A stretch of 64,000 nt of DNA from Bacteroidia bacterium (lineage in GTDB: Bacteria > Bacteroidota > Bacteroidia > J057 > JADKCL01): the NCBI GenBank assembly GCA_020635905.1, contig JACJYV010000002.1, positions 372,001-436,000 on the forward strand, given 5' to 3'. Below the pieces are notes generated by a model. It worked only from the letters and a program-made list of their open reading frames with translations, made no database searches and had not been told where the DNA came from. Numbering within the stretch: the first letter of the stretch is position 1; the number at the start of each line of letters is the position of its first letter. Of this stretch, positions 26,396-34,864 are shown in pieces. The position numbers were made by a program, and so were the translations under genes.

Positions 26396-26995
26396 ATGAA
26401 GAAAAAGCATTTTTTACATCTTTTCCAGCGCTGCATCCTGGCCATGCTGTTGGGTGGATTTGTGCTGATGGGATGTAATCCCAAAAAGACCGTCCAGAAA
26501 TATTCCTATCAATGGAAGCGGGATGTGCCCGTTAAAAACAACTCCACGGATAATACGGACGACCCGGGCGAACTGTCAGAAGCTACGGGAGAATCGTCAG
26601 TTAAAGGAGTTTCGGCCACGGTAAATAAAGTTTTGAAAGAAGCCAGTTCCTACCTGGGCACGCCGTACAAGTACGGCGGCCAGGCCCGCTCAGGCATTGA
26701 CTGCTCGGGTCTGACTCAGACCGCCTGGGCCAAAGTGGGCGTACAACTGGCCCGCAGTTCGCGTGACCAAAGCGATGATGGCAAGGAAGTGGGGCGCAAA
26801 AAGATTCTCCCGGGAGATCTGGTTTTCTTCTCGGCTTATAAAAACGGAAAAATCGACCATGTGGGTCTGGTGACTGAGGTAAACGGGGATGAAGTGACTT
26901 TCATTCATGCCACGGTGAGCAAAGGTGTGCGTTACGATCGCCTCGATCTGGACTACTGGTCAGAGAGATACATGACCGCCCGCAGGGTGGAATAA
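26396..26995 (+). CDS. NlpC/P60 family cell-wall peptidase lipoprotein
   Basis: 199 residues. A lipoprotein signal ends in LMGCN. The NlpC/P60 domain starts at about 80 with YLGTPYKYGGQARSGIDCSG (C103 nucleophile), then KIDHVGLV (H155) and FIHATV (H171). All three catalytic positions are intact. Probably a D,L-endopeptidase cutting peptidoglycan stem peptides in the periplasm. Length is near the usual ~150-200 for such lipoproteins. Single-gene unit with its own promoter and terminator. Confidence 0.9.
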   Translation: MKKKHFLHLFQRCILAMLLGGFVLMGCNPKKTVQKYSYQWKRDVPVKNNSTDNTDDPGELSEATGESSVKGVSATVNKVLKEASSYLGTPYKYGGQARSGIDCSGLTQTAWAKVGVQLARSSRDQSDDGKEVGRKKILPGDLVFFSAYKNGKIDHVGLVTEVNGDEVTFIHATVSKGVRYDRLDLDYWSERYMTARRVE

Positions 26996-27034
26996 AATTT
27001 AGAACATTCGCCAGTTTTACTATGTACTTTTTTG

Positions 27035-27065
27035 TCCCGGGCCGTGGGGGTCCGGGATTTTTTTG
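27035..27065 (+). terminator. Rho-independent terminator after the NlpC/P60 gene
   Basis: Stem TCCCGG (27035-27040) with CCGGGA (27052-27057), an 11-base loop, and a run of eight T after the stem. Confidence 0.65.
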
Positions 27066-27186
27066 TGAATTTTCAAAATCTGCAAATCTCTTCGTGGGGC
27101 TTGGCTCAGAAATGCTCATTCACCAAAGTAAACTCCGCTTTCTTCACCTGCTCCCGCCCTGATATTCTTTGCTTTTGAAAATCCAC

Positions 27187-27636
27187 TCAGGAATAACTGG
27201 GTTCGGGCTCTTCGTAGATTTTTTCCAGATAGTCCTGAAAATCCATGGGCGGGAAGATTTCCAGGAAAATCACCCGGCCTGAGTCCTGAGAGAAAGCCAG
27301 TCCATGCTCGGCAAACACGACGTGTTTGGCAGTTTTGCCCGTGCGGGAAGGCAGTATTTCGGGTGCTTTGTCGAAATAATTTTTGATTGCCTCGGGAGAA
27401 AGATTGGCAAGGGCGGTCGGGGAAATAACGTAAATCAAAACGAGGTTTTGATCCACGAAATAAAAGCGGGCCGGATTGGCCTGGCGGTTGAAAAGGCGGG
27501 TAAGGCCGTTTAACTTCTGGTAACTCACCCCAAGCTCGATGTGATTGCTGTTGATCCCGACTTTTTGCTTCAGTTCTTCATAAGAAAGATCCTTGAAGGC
27601 CAGCCATTGTTCCAATGTTCTCGTGGGGTTTTCCAT
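27187..27636 (-). CDS. Hypothetical protein
   Basis: 149 residues, no signal peptide or membrane segment. It starts MENPTRTLEQWLAFKDLSYE and has a mixed alpha/beta composition. No family recognised. A long plus-strand frame begins nearby, but the minus-strand frame has the more ordinary composition and fits between its neighbours. The gene stands alone. Confidence 0.5.
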   Translation of the reverse strand: MENPTRTLEQWLAFKDLSYEELKQKVGINSNHIELGVSYQKLNGLTRLFNRQANPARFYFVDQNLVLIYVISPTALANLSPEAIKNYFDKAPEILPSRTGKTAKHVVFAEHGLAFSQDSGRVIFLEIFPPMDFQDYLEKIYEEPEPSYS

Positions 27637-27853
27637 TTCGCTTCACTCTGATAGTCACAGGTCCGGATCAGGATTTACCGGCACGAATGCCGGTTTTCAG
27701 AAGGTTATAAACTGATTCGGGATTACAAAATTAATCATTCCCCGCGAAAAATTTTAGGGAGTTTGCCTGTTTGCAATGGATTTTGCCAGAAAAGGGGCGA
27801 TTTTGGGCAGAATTTCCGTCAATTTCACCCAATTCTACGCAAATCCTGCCTCC

Positions 27854-28348
27854 TCAGAGCCAGCTCACCACGACATTTTGCAGGCGGATGGTCATTTCAT
27901 GGGGGGCAGGAACCTGGCCCCCAAAATAGGGATGGAGCAAATAGCCAATAAAGCAGGCTTTCTCCAGGGTGTACTGGTGATAAATTTCCCGATCCATCTC
28001 AATATCCACCAGCAGATCCGTGCGACGGATCATGAAATGATGGACTTCCCCGGGCAGGCCCGGGCCAAGCAATCTGTGCTCCATTTTGCCAGGAGCCGTG
28101 TAAACATAGGAGTGAAACCAGAATTTTTCCCCGTCAGCATGCCAGCCAATGCGGGCCGAAGCTCCCTGGTGGAAGCCAAAGGAAAAGCCAAACAGTTTGT
28201 TGATCTGAGGCGGATTTTGAGTTGGGGTGTAAAGACAGGACTCATCCAGCAGGGCATCAAATTCCATCCTGGTCTTGAAGGCGATCAGGTTGGTGCGGTC
28301 GGTGCCAAAGTGCCGGCCTTCGCGGATGATGTAGGTCAGGTTGCGCAT
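27854..28348 (-). CDS. Hypothetical protein
   Basis: 164 residues, rich in His, Phe and Tyr (FSFGFHQGASARIGWHADGE, KFWFHSYVY). No signal peptide and no family recognised; the pattern of alternating hydrophobic strands suggests a beta-rich fold. It ends close to a low-complexity stretch and lies 70 bases after the M14 peptidase stop. A 359-codon plus-strand frame covers the same DNA but looks like an antisense artefact. Confidence 0.5.
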   Translation of the reverse strand: MRNLTYIIREGRHFGTDRTNLIAFKTRMEFDALLDESCLYTPTQNPPQINKLFGFSFGFHQGASARIGWHADGEKFWFHSYVYTAPGKMEHRLLGPGLPGEVHHFMIRRTDLLVDIEMDREIYHQYTLEKACFIGYLLHPYFGGQVPAPHEMTIRLQNVVVSWL

Positions 28349-28417
28349 TTTTTTGCAGCCCCCAAACGCCCAAAGGCGAGCTTTGGGCTTTTAATTTACA
28401 GGTTTGAAAACCTGGGT

Positions 28418-30172
28418 TTACTTTTTCAAAGGCAGTTTTGCCTTTTTGTCCACCCGTACCACAGGATAACGATTGTGGACCTTTTCTTTGTATTTGGAGC
28501 GCTGATAAATGAAGTCGAGCTGGGCCCGGCTGTTATTGGCCAGGGCGGTGTCGCTGGCCTTGGCCGTATTGAGGGCTTCCAGAATGGAGGGATTTTCGGC
28601 GACGATCTTTTCCGCTTCATTTTCAAAAATATAGGCCGAGAAGTATTCTTTTTGGAAGAGAATTTCATCGAAAAATCCCCAACTGAACCAGGAATCCGGG
28701 CCTTCAGCCTCCAAAGTCTCCACGATATAACGGTTGGTTTCGCCCTGATTGGTGTAGATTACATAATCTCCCGCAAAGAAACGGCATTTTTCCGTGGCCT
28801 TATTCAGTTTGGTATTGTAATGCAGATAATGCCCTTCATACGCATAGGGAGTTGATTCATAAGACTGAATACGACTCACTTCTGCATCAATTTCTATGTC
28901 TTCAGAAAGTTGTTTGACCTCCACCCCGCTGATTTTCATGCGGTCCACCACTTCACTCCAGGCCTGGGGCACGATGTAGGCTTCGGGTTTGGTGACTTTC
29001 AACTCGGCCGTGTAGGTGTCGTAATAGGGAATGTCGCGTTTCCAGGCGCGGTCGCGGTCGTACCAGAGGCGATCCATGCCCGTGATTTTGCTTTTTTTGT
29101 AGCTGGCCGTGTAGCCCGTAAAGGGGATTTTATTGGGATTGGTCGTTTTTAGCTTCCATTTCAACACAAATTCTTCCTGACTGGAGGCAGATTTAATGGC
29201 TTCGTCGCGGGCCCGCTGAATAAATACCCGGTCACGGTTCACGGTTTTCAGCAGGCTCAGCATGAAGATATAGGTCGATTCCACCCGGTCTTCAAAGGAT
29301 TTGAGCATGTGGGCCTCGGTCGTAAATCCAATCGTATTCCAGAGGGAGGCATAACCTGTGGAGTAACGGGGCAAATCCATGAACGCCACAATCCCCGAAT
29401 CTGGAGTTTCCTTGTAGGTATCCACATAGGGGCAGGTCTGATAATCAGATTTGCCCATGGCGTCGTACAGGTCGGGCACCATGGTCTTGGTCATGTATTC
29501 GGCCAGAGCGGGCTGCATTTTGTCTTTCTGGGTGTGAATGAGGGTGAGGGTATAGGGATAATCTGCCCCGTCGCTGGTGTGGGTGTCGATCAACACATCG
29601 GGCCGCCAGGTCTGAAAAGCCTTTTGAAAGGCGCGGGCATTGCGGGAATCTGCCTTGATAAAGTCGCGGTTGAGATCCAGGTTGCGTCCGTTGCCCCGAA
29701 AACCCTGTTCCTCGGGTCCCACCTGGTTGGCCCGGGTGCAGCAACTGCGGTTCAGCGATCCTCCAATATTATACACGGGAATGACCAGCACCACCAGATT
29801 ATCCAGCAGAGGTGCATAGGCATTGTCCGTGGCCAGGTCGCGCACCATCATCATACTGGCATCCACCCCGCAGGACTCACCCGCATGTATGCCATTGATT
29901 ACCATCACAAAACGCTTCTTCTCTTTACGTAACACATCAGGTATGGTCACGCCGTTTCCGGTCACCACCACCACTTCGAGGGGCTTTCCCACATCCGTGG
30001 ACCCGTAATTGATGATCTTCACTTTTTTGGTACTGGATTCCAGTTCGCGATAAAAGGCCATCGCCTGATCGTAGGTCGCAGACTTTTTGTATTCAGAATC
30101 CTCGTAGGGAGTTTGTGCAAAAATCGGCTGCAACAACAGGGTGAAGGAAAGGAGAAGAAGGAGTTTGTACAT
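28418..30172 (-). CDS. Secreted M14-family zinc carboxypeptidase
   Basis: 584 residues with signal peptide MYKLLLLLSFTLLLQPIFAQ. Zinc ligands: NGIHAGES (H96, E99) and, further on, LIDTHTSDG (His). The substrate-Arg segment is GRNLDLNRDFIKADS. The catalytic Glu probably lies in GFTTEAHMLKS. After the ~350-residue peptidase comes a C-terminal beta-rich region of ~200 residues. Such enzymes trim peptides in the periplasm or outside. No T9SS sorting domain is seen. Its 5' flank holds copy B of the AGAT repeat. Confidence 0.87.
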   Translation of the reverse strand: MYKLLLLLSFTLLLQPIFAQTPYEDSEYKKSATYDQAMAFYRELESSTKKVKIINYGSTDVGKPLEVVVVTGNGVTIPDVLRKEKKRFVMVINGIHAGESCGVDASMMMVRDLATDNAYAPLLDNLVVLVIPVYNIGGSLNRSCCTRANQVGPEEQGFRGNGRNLDLNRDFIKADSRNARAFQKAFQTWRPDVLIDTHTSDGADYPYTLTLIHTQKDKMQPALAEYMTKTMVPDLYDAMGKSDYQTCPYVDTYKETPDSGIVAFMDLPRYSTGYASLWNTIGFTTEAHMLKSFEDRVESTYIFMLSLLKTVNRDRVFIQRARDEAIKSASSQEEFVLKWKLKTTNPNKIPFTGYTASYKKSKITGMDRLWYDRDRAWKRDIPYYDTYTAELKVTKPEAYIVPQAWSEVVDRMKISGVEVKQLSEDIEIDAEVSRIQSYESTPYAYEGHYLHYNTKLNKATEKCRFFAGDYVIYTNQGETNRYIVETLEAEGPDSWFSWGFFDEILFQKEYFSAYIFENEAEKIVAENPSILEALNTAKASDTALANNSRAQLDFIYQRSKYKEKVHNRYPVVRVDKKAKLPLKK

Positions 30173-30175
30173 ATT

Positions 30176-30350
30176 TTCTATGAGATGTTAGACGGTCAGA
30201 TGGTTAGATGTTAGACTGGTAGATGATAGATTTTAGAGGTTAGTCTTTAGTCGTGAGTCTTTAGTTAAACAAAGGATCAGACGTTGATTTCCACGAATCT
30301 CTGTAATCTGACATCTGAAATTCTAAAATCTAACCTAAAAACAAATCTAA
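30176..30350. repeat. AGAT/TTAGA intergenic repeat, copy B
   Basis: Direct arm near 30180-30262 (GAGATGTTAGAC, GGTTAGATGTTAGAC, GATAGATTTTAGAGG) and inverted arm near 30305-30345 (TCTGACATCTGAAATTC, TAAAATCTAACC). The minus-strand reading starts six bases after the stop codon of the hydrolase lipoprotein. Confidence 0.6.
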
Positions 30351-31214
30351 TTATTTTTGCGCCTCGAAAAAATCCAGCACGGGTTTCACTTCTGAATTCC
30401 AGTAGTTGTAATCGTGTTGGGCAGAGTCGGGCAAATTGAGCCTGATTTGCAGATTGGGTTGGGCGGCATGGAGGGAATCGTTATACACCTGGGTTTGATT
30501 TTGGGGTACGACTTTATCCAGACCGCCGTGGCCGAGGTAAAGAGGTGTTTTGAATTTTTTTACCTGCCTCACTGGGTTATCCCCGCCACTCCAGCGATCG
30601 GGAAATTGTTCCAATTCCCCGTAAAATCCCCGCATGAGATTATCGCCGGGCAAGAGCCGCTGATCATAATCACCCGAAAGCGCTGCACATCCTTTGAACA
30701 AACCCGGCAGCTTGTAGGCGGTCATGACCGCTCCACGCGCGCCCGTGGAAAGTCCCATCACAAAATTGTTTTGCTCAGGCTTCAGCAGGCACAGGCTGTC
30801 CTGCAAGCCGGGGATCAGGGTATCCCAGAGCCAGGTGCCCGTAGGAAAGGTGCGCCAGTCGGGCCGGGTTTCAGGGTAATTCTGACTTTGATAAGTGCTT
30901 TTTCCCATTTCGGGGCGAATCAGGGCATAGCCCCGTTGCAGGGCTTCCGTGCACAGGGAAGAGTTTTCGCACCAGTCGTTGCGGGAAAAGTTCCAGCCCG
31001 GCAAAATCAGCAGATTTCCCCTTTGGGGAGAATCTGGGACCTGAATTTCCACTGGAAAACGGAATTGATTCAGGGTAAAATCCCCACTTTGTGGCTGACA
31101 GGGCGCTGGCTCACTCACTTCTTCCTTTTGGGGAGGCGGATTTTTACACCCGTTGCCTGCCAGTAATGCGGCCAGCAATATTAACCCCTGAAACAGCCTG
31201 AAAACGGATTTCAT
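30351..31214 (-). CDS. Alpha/beta-hydrolase-fold lipoprotein
   Basis: 287 residues from ATG at 31214 (a TTG two codons earlier is possible). Lipobox LLAGNGCKN. The nucleophile elbow is GLSTGARGAV (GxSxG), the likely acid lies in LGHGGLDKVVPQN, and the His near SAQHDYNYW. This is the layout of feruloyl-esterase/dienelactone-type hydrolases. It lies directly after the M1 peptidase stop with no gap worth noting, so both are co-transcribed. Substrate unknown. Confidence 0.8.
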   Translation of the reverse strand: MKSVFRLFQGLILLAALLAGNGCKNPPPQKEEVSEPAPCQPQSGDFTLNQFRFPVEIQVPDSPQRGNLLILPGWNFSRNDWCENSSLCTEALQRGYALIRPEMGKSTYQSQNYPETRPDWRTFPTGTWLWDTLIPGLQDSLCLLKPEQNNFVMGLSTGARGAVMTAYKLPGLFKGCAALSGDYDQRLLPGDNLMRGFYGELEQFPDRWSGGDNPVRQVKKFKTPLYLGHGGLDKVVPQNQTQVYNDSLHAAQPNLQIRLNLPDSAQHDYNYWNSEVKPVLDFFEAQK

Positions 31215-31220
31215 CTTCAA

Positions 31221-33122
31221 TTATCCCTGTTTCCATTCCAGCATCTCGTCCATGGTATTGGTCGAAACGGAGTGGTAATTGGGTCGGGCTTTGGTGTAGA
31301 TTTCCAGGGCGCGGGCTTTTTGTCCGTGGTCGAGCAGCTGTTTGTAAAGGGGTTTCAGGAATTTGCGGCGACCCACAGAGACCAGAAAGGCTTCCAATGC
31401 ATCGTCAGCGGGTTTGTACTGGTGACGAATGGTGTGCATAAACCAGGCGGCCAGGATTTCTTTATTGCCAGATTGGGTAAAGCCAAAGGCGGCATCCAGT
31501 TGGGCCAGCTGGGCAGAGGTCAGTTCTGCGGGCAGGTGACGAATGAAATGCAACCACTCGTGGGTGGTCCATTCCGTGGTGGCCAGGTCTTTGGCCGCCG
31601 TGCCATTCTGCCAGGCAGCCAGGGCTTCATCCACTTTGGTAAAGCGGTCAGATACAGGTACGGATACGTTGTCGGGGATGCCCGGGCTGTACACCCAGTC
31701 ATTGATGCGGATTTTTTCGGCCATGCCCGGCACGTCTTTGAAAAGGGTATTCTCTACATGCTTGATAAATGCCTCCGTGGTCATGACTTTGAAGGCATTG
31801 GAGTTGAAATAATCCTTGAGAAAGGCGTCAAATTTTTCGCGGCCAGCCGTCTCCTCCATCAGGCGCAGCAGGCAATAGCCTTTTTCGTAAGCAATGTCCG
31901 TCATGCCATCGTCGGGATTGCGGCCGGTCAGGGCCAGCTTGAGGTCCGTGTCAGGATTGTCAGCGCCCAGGTCGGCCACGGTTTCCTGCAGATCCTGGTA
32001 GCCAAGCAGCGCCAGCATTTCTGAGTAGCTGCGACCCGAAATGGCCTCCATGATGCGGCGCTCGAAATACACAGTAAATCCTTCATTGAGCCAGAAATCG
32101 TCCCAGGTGGCATTGGTGACCAGGTTGCCCGACCAGCTGTGAGCCAGCTCGTGGGCTACCAGAGAGGTGAGGCTGCGGTCGCCCGCCAGGATGGTGGGCG
32201 TGGCGAAGGTCAGGCGGGGATTTTCCATCCCGCCAAAGGGAAAGCTGGGCGGCAGCACAATCAGATCATACTGGTCCCAGCGATATTTTCCGTACAGATT
32301 TTCGGCCGCGACCAGCATGTCCTCCATTTCGCCAAATTCATAAACAGACCGCTCCAGCATGGATGGTTCTGCATAAACGCCCGTGTGCTCACCCACAGAC
32401 TGGAAAGCCAGATCGCCCACGGAAAGGGCCATGAGGTAAGCGGGAATGGGTTGATCCATTTTGAAGGTATAAATCCCCGTGTCGTTTTTCTCGCGGGGAT
32501 TTTCGGCGCTCATGACCGCCAGCAGTTCTTTGGGAACCTGCACGGTGGCATTATAGGTGAAACGGATGCCCGGTCCGTCCTGAATGGGGATCCAGGTCCG
32601 GGCCAGAATGGCCTGGGATTGGGTAAAGAGGAAAGGATGAACTTTGCCCGCTGTCTGCACAGGGTTGAGCCATTGCAGGGCTTCCGCGCCGGGATTGGTG
32701 GCAAATTCTATGGCCACCACCTTGGTTTCAGGGGTAATGTCAACTTCCAGGGGACGGCCCAGAAATTCGACTTCGTCTCCCAGTTTCCAGGTCAATTCGC
32801 CCGAAAAATTCTTATCCGTGCCCACGCGCTTGATGTTCAGGTCGCGGGTATCAAAATAAATCTTGTTGGTGCCGGTCTTGTTTTCAAGGTCGTAAGTAGC
32901 GGTGCCAGTAATCTGCTTGTGCTCAAAATCGACCTTGATGTCGAGGTCAAGGTGGGTAATGGCGGCTTCCGCGGGTTTGGCGAAGGTATGAACGTCGTTG
33001 AATTCCATTTTGTAATCGTCTTGGGGTGAATCCTTTTCTTTGGGCTGTCCGTTGCAACCCAAAAGGATAAGCGCTCCCAAAACAGGAGCAAAAATCATTC
33101 TGGAAAATTTCATATTCATCAT
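31221..33122 (-). CDS. M1-family aminopeptidase lipoprotein (leukotriene-A4-hydrolase-like)
   Basis: 633 residues. Lipobox LGALILLGCNG. Substrate motif GGMENPRLTF and zinc motif HELAH (H324, E325, H328) followed 18 residues later by the third ligand in LNEGFTVYFE. The C-terminal ~150 residues (LTSAQLAQLDAAFGFTQS, KFLKPLYKQLL) fit the helical leukotriene-A4-hydrolase C-domain. It would release N-terminal amino acids at the cell envelope. It heads a run of secreted hydrolases that includes the lipoprotein hydrolase and the M14 peptidase downstream. Confidence 0.92.
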   Translation of the reverse strand: MMNMKFSRMIFAPVLGALILLGCNGQPKEKDSPQDDYKMEFNDVHTFAKPAEAAITHLDLDIKVDFEHKQITGTATYDLENKTGTNKIYFDTRDLNIKRVGTDKNFSGELTWKLGDEVEFLGRPLEVDITPETKVVAIEFATNPGAEALQWLNPVQTAGKVHPFLFTQSQAILARTWIPIQDGPGIRFTYNATVQVPKELLAVMSAENPREKNDTGIYTFKMDQPIPAYLMALSVGDLAFQSVGEHTGVYAEPSMLERSVYEFGEMEDMLVAAENLYGKYRWDQYDLIVLPPSFPFGGMENPRLTFATPTILAGDRSLTSLVAHELAHSWSGNLVTNATWDDFWLNEGFTVYFERRIMEAISGRSYSEMLALLGYQDLQETVADLGADNPDTDLKLALTGRNPDDGMTDIAYEKGYCLLRLMEETAGREKFDAFLKDYFNSNAFKVMTTEAFIKHVENTLFKDVPGMAEKIRINDWVYSPGIPDNVSVPVSDRFTKVDEALAAWQNGTAAKDLATTEWTTHEWLHFIRHLPAELTSAQLAQLDAAFGFTQSGNKEILAAWFMHTIRHQYKPADDALEAFLVSVGRRKFLKPLYKQLLDHGQKARALEIYTKARPNYHSVSTNTMDEMLEWKQG

Positions 33123-33190
33123 GGATCTGAGATTGGGGCCAATTTACAAAAATCAGCGGCTTGACCCAATGCGGAAAACATCCCCTCCTG

Positions 33191-34048
33191 TTACTCCTCC
33201 TTCACCGTGGTTAGGTTATCCATGGGAATGAGGTATTTCTTGCCATTGCTTTCGTCAAAAAGCACATAGTTTCCGTCTTCAATTTTGAAATCCAGGCCCG
33301 AGCCCGTGGTGAGATTGGCAGGATTGCAGTCGCAGGAAAATGACTGGTATTCAGTCAGGTCTGAGGTTTTGTAAAGGGTAACTTCGTTACCAGATTTTTC
33401 CGCCAGCAGGTTTTTGCTCAGCAGGGTACCATTTCCATCCGTTCCTTTGAGAAATGCGCCTTTCTGATCGAGATTCACCACTTTGCCTTCCACATAAAAG
33501 CCTTTTCCACCGTGGGTGGCAAACAGGGGAGTTCCCTCCTCGATATTGGCATTGAAAAAGACATTCCCCTGAAAATCCAGAATTTCCAATTGGGCGCCAA
33601 AGGTATCGTAATTGTCATCACCGTTCCAGAAGGTGAGGATGAGACGGCCTCTTTTTTCATCCACAGCCACGATTTTGGGCTCCCGCACGCCATAATCTGT
33701 ATTGATGCCCAGTTTTTCAGGCAAAAAACTCGCCTTAAACAGTTGCTCGTGACCCGAATGCAATTCAAAATCCACCTGAACCAGATAACCCTTTTCCGCA
33801 TTGGGTCCATCAGGGGGGCCAAACCCGTAGGTGGTTTGAAGGTGATAATCGCCCAAATCAGTGGCGAAATTTTCCTCAGATGCCACCACGGGTTCGTCGT
33901 CTTCTGCCGCTTGGGTTAATTCATCTGACGAAGAAGCAGGCATTTCCATGTTTTCATTTTCTGCCACGTTTTCATTCGTGGAAGAGGGCTGGTTGCAGCT
34001 CAAAAGGGTAAATAACCCAAGGTTCAGGATAAGGATATGAAATTTCAT
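33191..34048 (-). CDS. Hypothetical lipoprotein
   Basis: 285 residues from MKFHILILNLGLFTLLSC, chosen because a lipoprotein signal starts there; an ATG 11 codons upstream spoils it. After the lipidated Cys comes an acidic low-complexity linker (about 20-60) and a beta-rich domain (GDYHLQTTYGFGPPDG, FELHSGHEQLFKASFL). No family recognised. The same TGATTTTTGTAA-type sequence lies upstream of it and of the M1 peptidase gene. Confidence 0.65.
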   Translation of the reverse strand: MKFHILILNLGLFTLLSCNQPSSTNENVAENENMEMPASSSDELTQAAEDDEPVVASEENFATDLGDYHLQTTYGFGPPDGPNAEKGYLVQVDFELHSGHEQLFKASFLPEKLGINTDYGVREPKIVAVDEKRGRLILTFWNGDDNYDTFGAQLEILDFQGNVFFNANIEEGTPLFATHGGKGFYVEGKVVNLDQKGAFLKGTDGNGTLLSKNLLAEKSGNEVTLYKTSDLTEYQSFSCDCNPANLTTGSGLDFKIEDGNYVLFDESNGKKYLIPMDNLTTVKEE

Positions 34049-34227
34049 ACAGGTGAATTTGGGGTAAATTACAAAAATCAATTTCAGGTGGAAACTGTTC
34101 TTGGTACAGGGTGGCGGTTTTAAGGAAAATTTGTAATTTGGTTGGGTATAAATGCGGCTGAATTTTGACGCGAGGTGTCTGAAGCGGGCCGTATATTGAA
34201 AAGAATAAAAACATTAATAAGACCACT

Positions 34228-34428
34228 ATGAGCAAGTTAGCGCCCAAGGGCTTTTTCGACTACATCCTGATCATTTTCATGGTTATTTTCTTTGGTTTGA
34301 TCATTTATACCCTGGCTACTGGAGATTCTCCTTTTGACCAGCTGGGTCTTGATCCCATGTGGACCACCATTGCCACGGGTGGAGTTATTGTCCTGATTGG
34401 GGTGATTTACCGCCTTACCCGCAAATAA
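34228..34428 (+). CDS. Small two-helix membrane protein
   Basis: 66 residues. Two hydrophobic helices at about 10-28 (FDYILIIFMVIFFGLIIYTL) and 46-61 (TIATGGVIVLIGVIYRL), ending with basic residues. No family recognised. It is followed by a strong terminator, so it is expressed as its own unit. Confidence 0.65.
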   Translation: MSKLAPKGFFDYILIIFMVIFFGLIIYTLATGDSPFDQLGLDPMWTTIATGGVIVLIGVIYRLTRK

Positions 34429-34448
34429 TTTTGCTTAAGAAACTGACG

Positions 34449-34481
34449 GCCAGGAACGGGATTCCGTTCCTGGCTTCTTTT
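34449..34481 (+). terminator. Strong Rho-independent terminator
   Basis: Perfect 11-bp stem GCCAGGAACGG (34449-34459) / CCGTTCCTGGC (34464-34474), a GATT loop, followed by TTCTTTTT. Confidence 0.85.
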
Positions 34482-34495
34482 TAAAAATCATTCCA

Positions 34496-34864
34496 ATGAA
34501 ACAAAGTATTTTCATTTTAATCCTCCTTTTGCTCACTTTTTCCTGCAAAAATGCTCCCCAGAAAACGGAGGACAAGGATTTGGAGGTGGTTAAAAAATTG
34601 TATGAAAACTACCTGGAAGGCGAAATCAAAAAGTGTGAACTGAACGGAAAAACCTACTACGTAGGTTCCCTCAATGCACCCGATGCAGGCAGCGAGATTT
34701 TTGACGCCAAAGGCCAGAAGGCCGGGGTTTGTTACTATAATACCAACCAGGTGGATCCACTTTGCGGCCAATTGGATGACGGGGGCAACTGCGAGGTGGT
34801 TTACCGCATGGGACAGAATATCTGGGGCAAGGAAGCCGTGGATAAATATGGATTGGGGAATTGA
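34496..34864 (+). CDS. Small hypothetical lipoprotein
   Basis: 122 residues; lipobox LLLTFSCKN. The mature part has four cysteines and a repeated GGNCEVVYR-type ending (GQLDDGGNCEVVYRMG). No family recognised. It overlaps the start of the following glycosyltransferase by 17 bases. Confidence 0.6.
   Translation: MKQSIFILILLLLTFSCKNAPQKTEDKDLEVVKKLYENYLEGEIKKCELNGKTYYVGSLNAPDAGSEIFDAKGQKAGVCYYNTNQVDPLCGQLDDGGNCEVVYRMGQNIWGKEAVDKYGLGN

Noticed and set aside
27776..28855. 359-codon plus-strand frame
   Set aside because: Overlaps two minus-strand genes, including the catalysed M14 peptidase whose motifs are certain.
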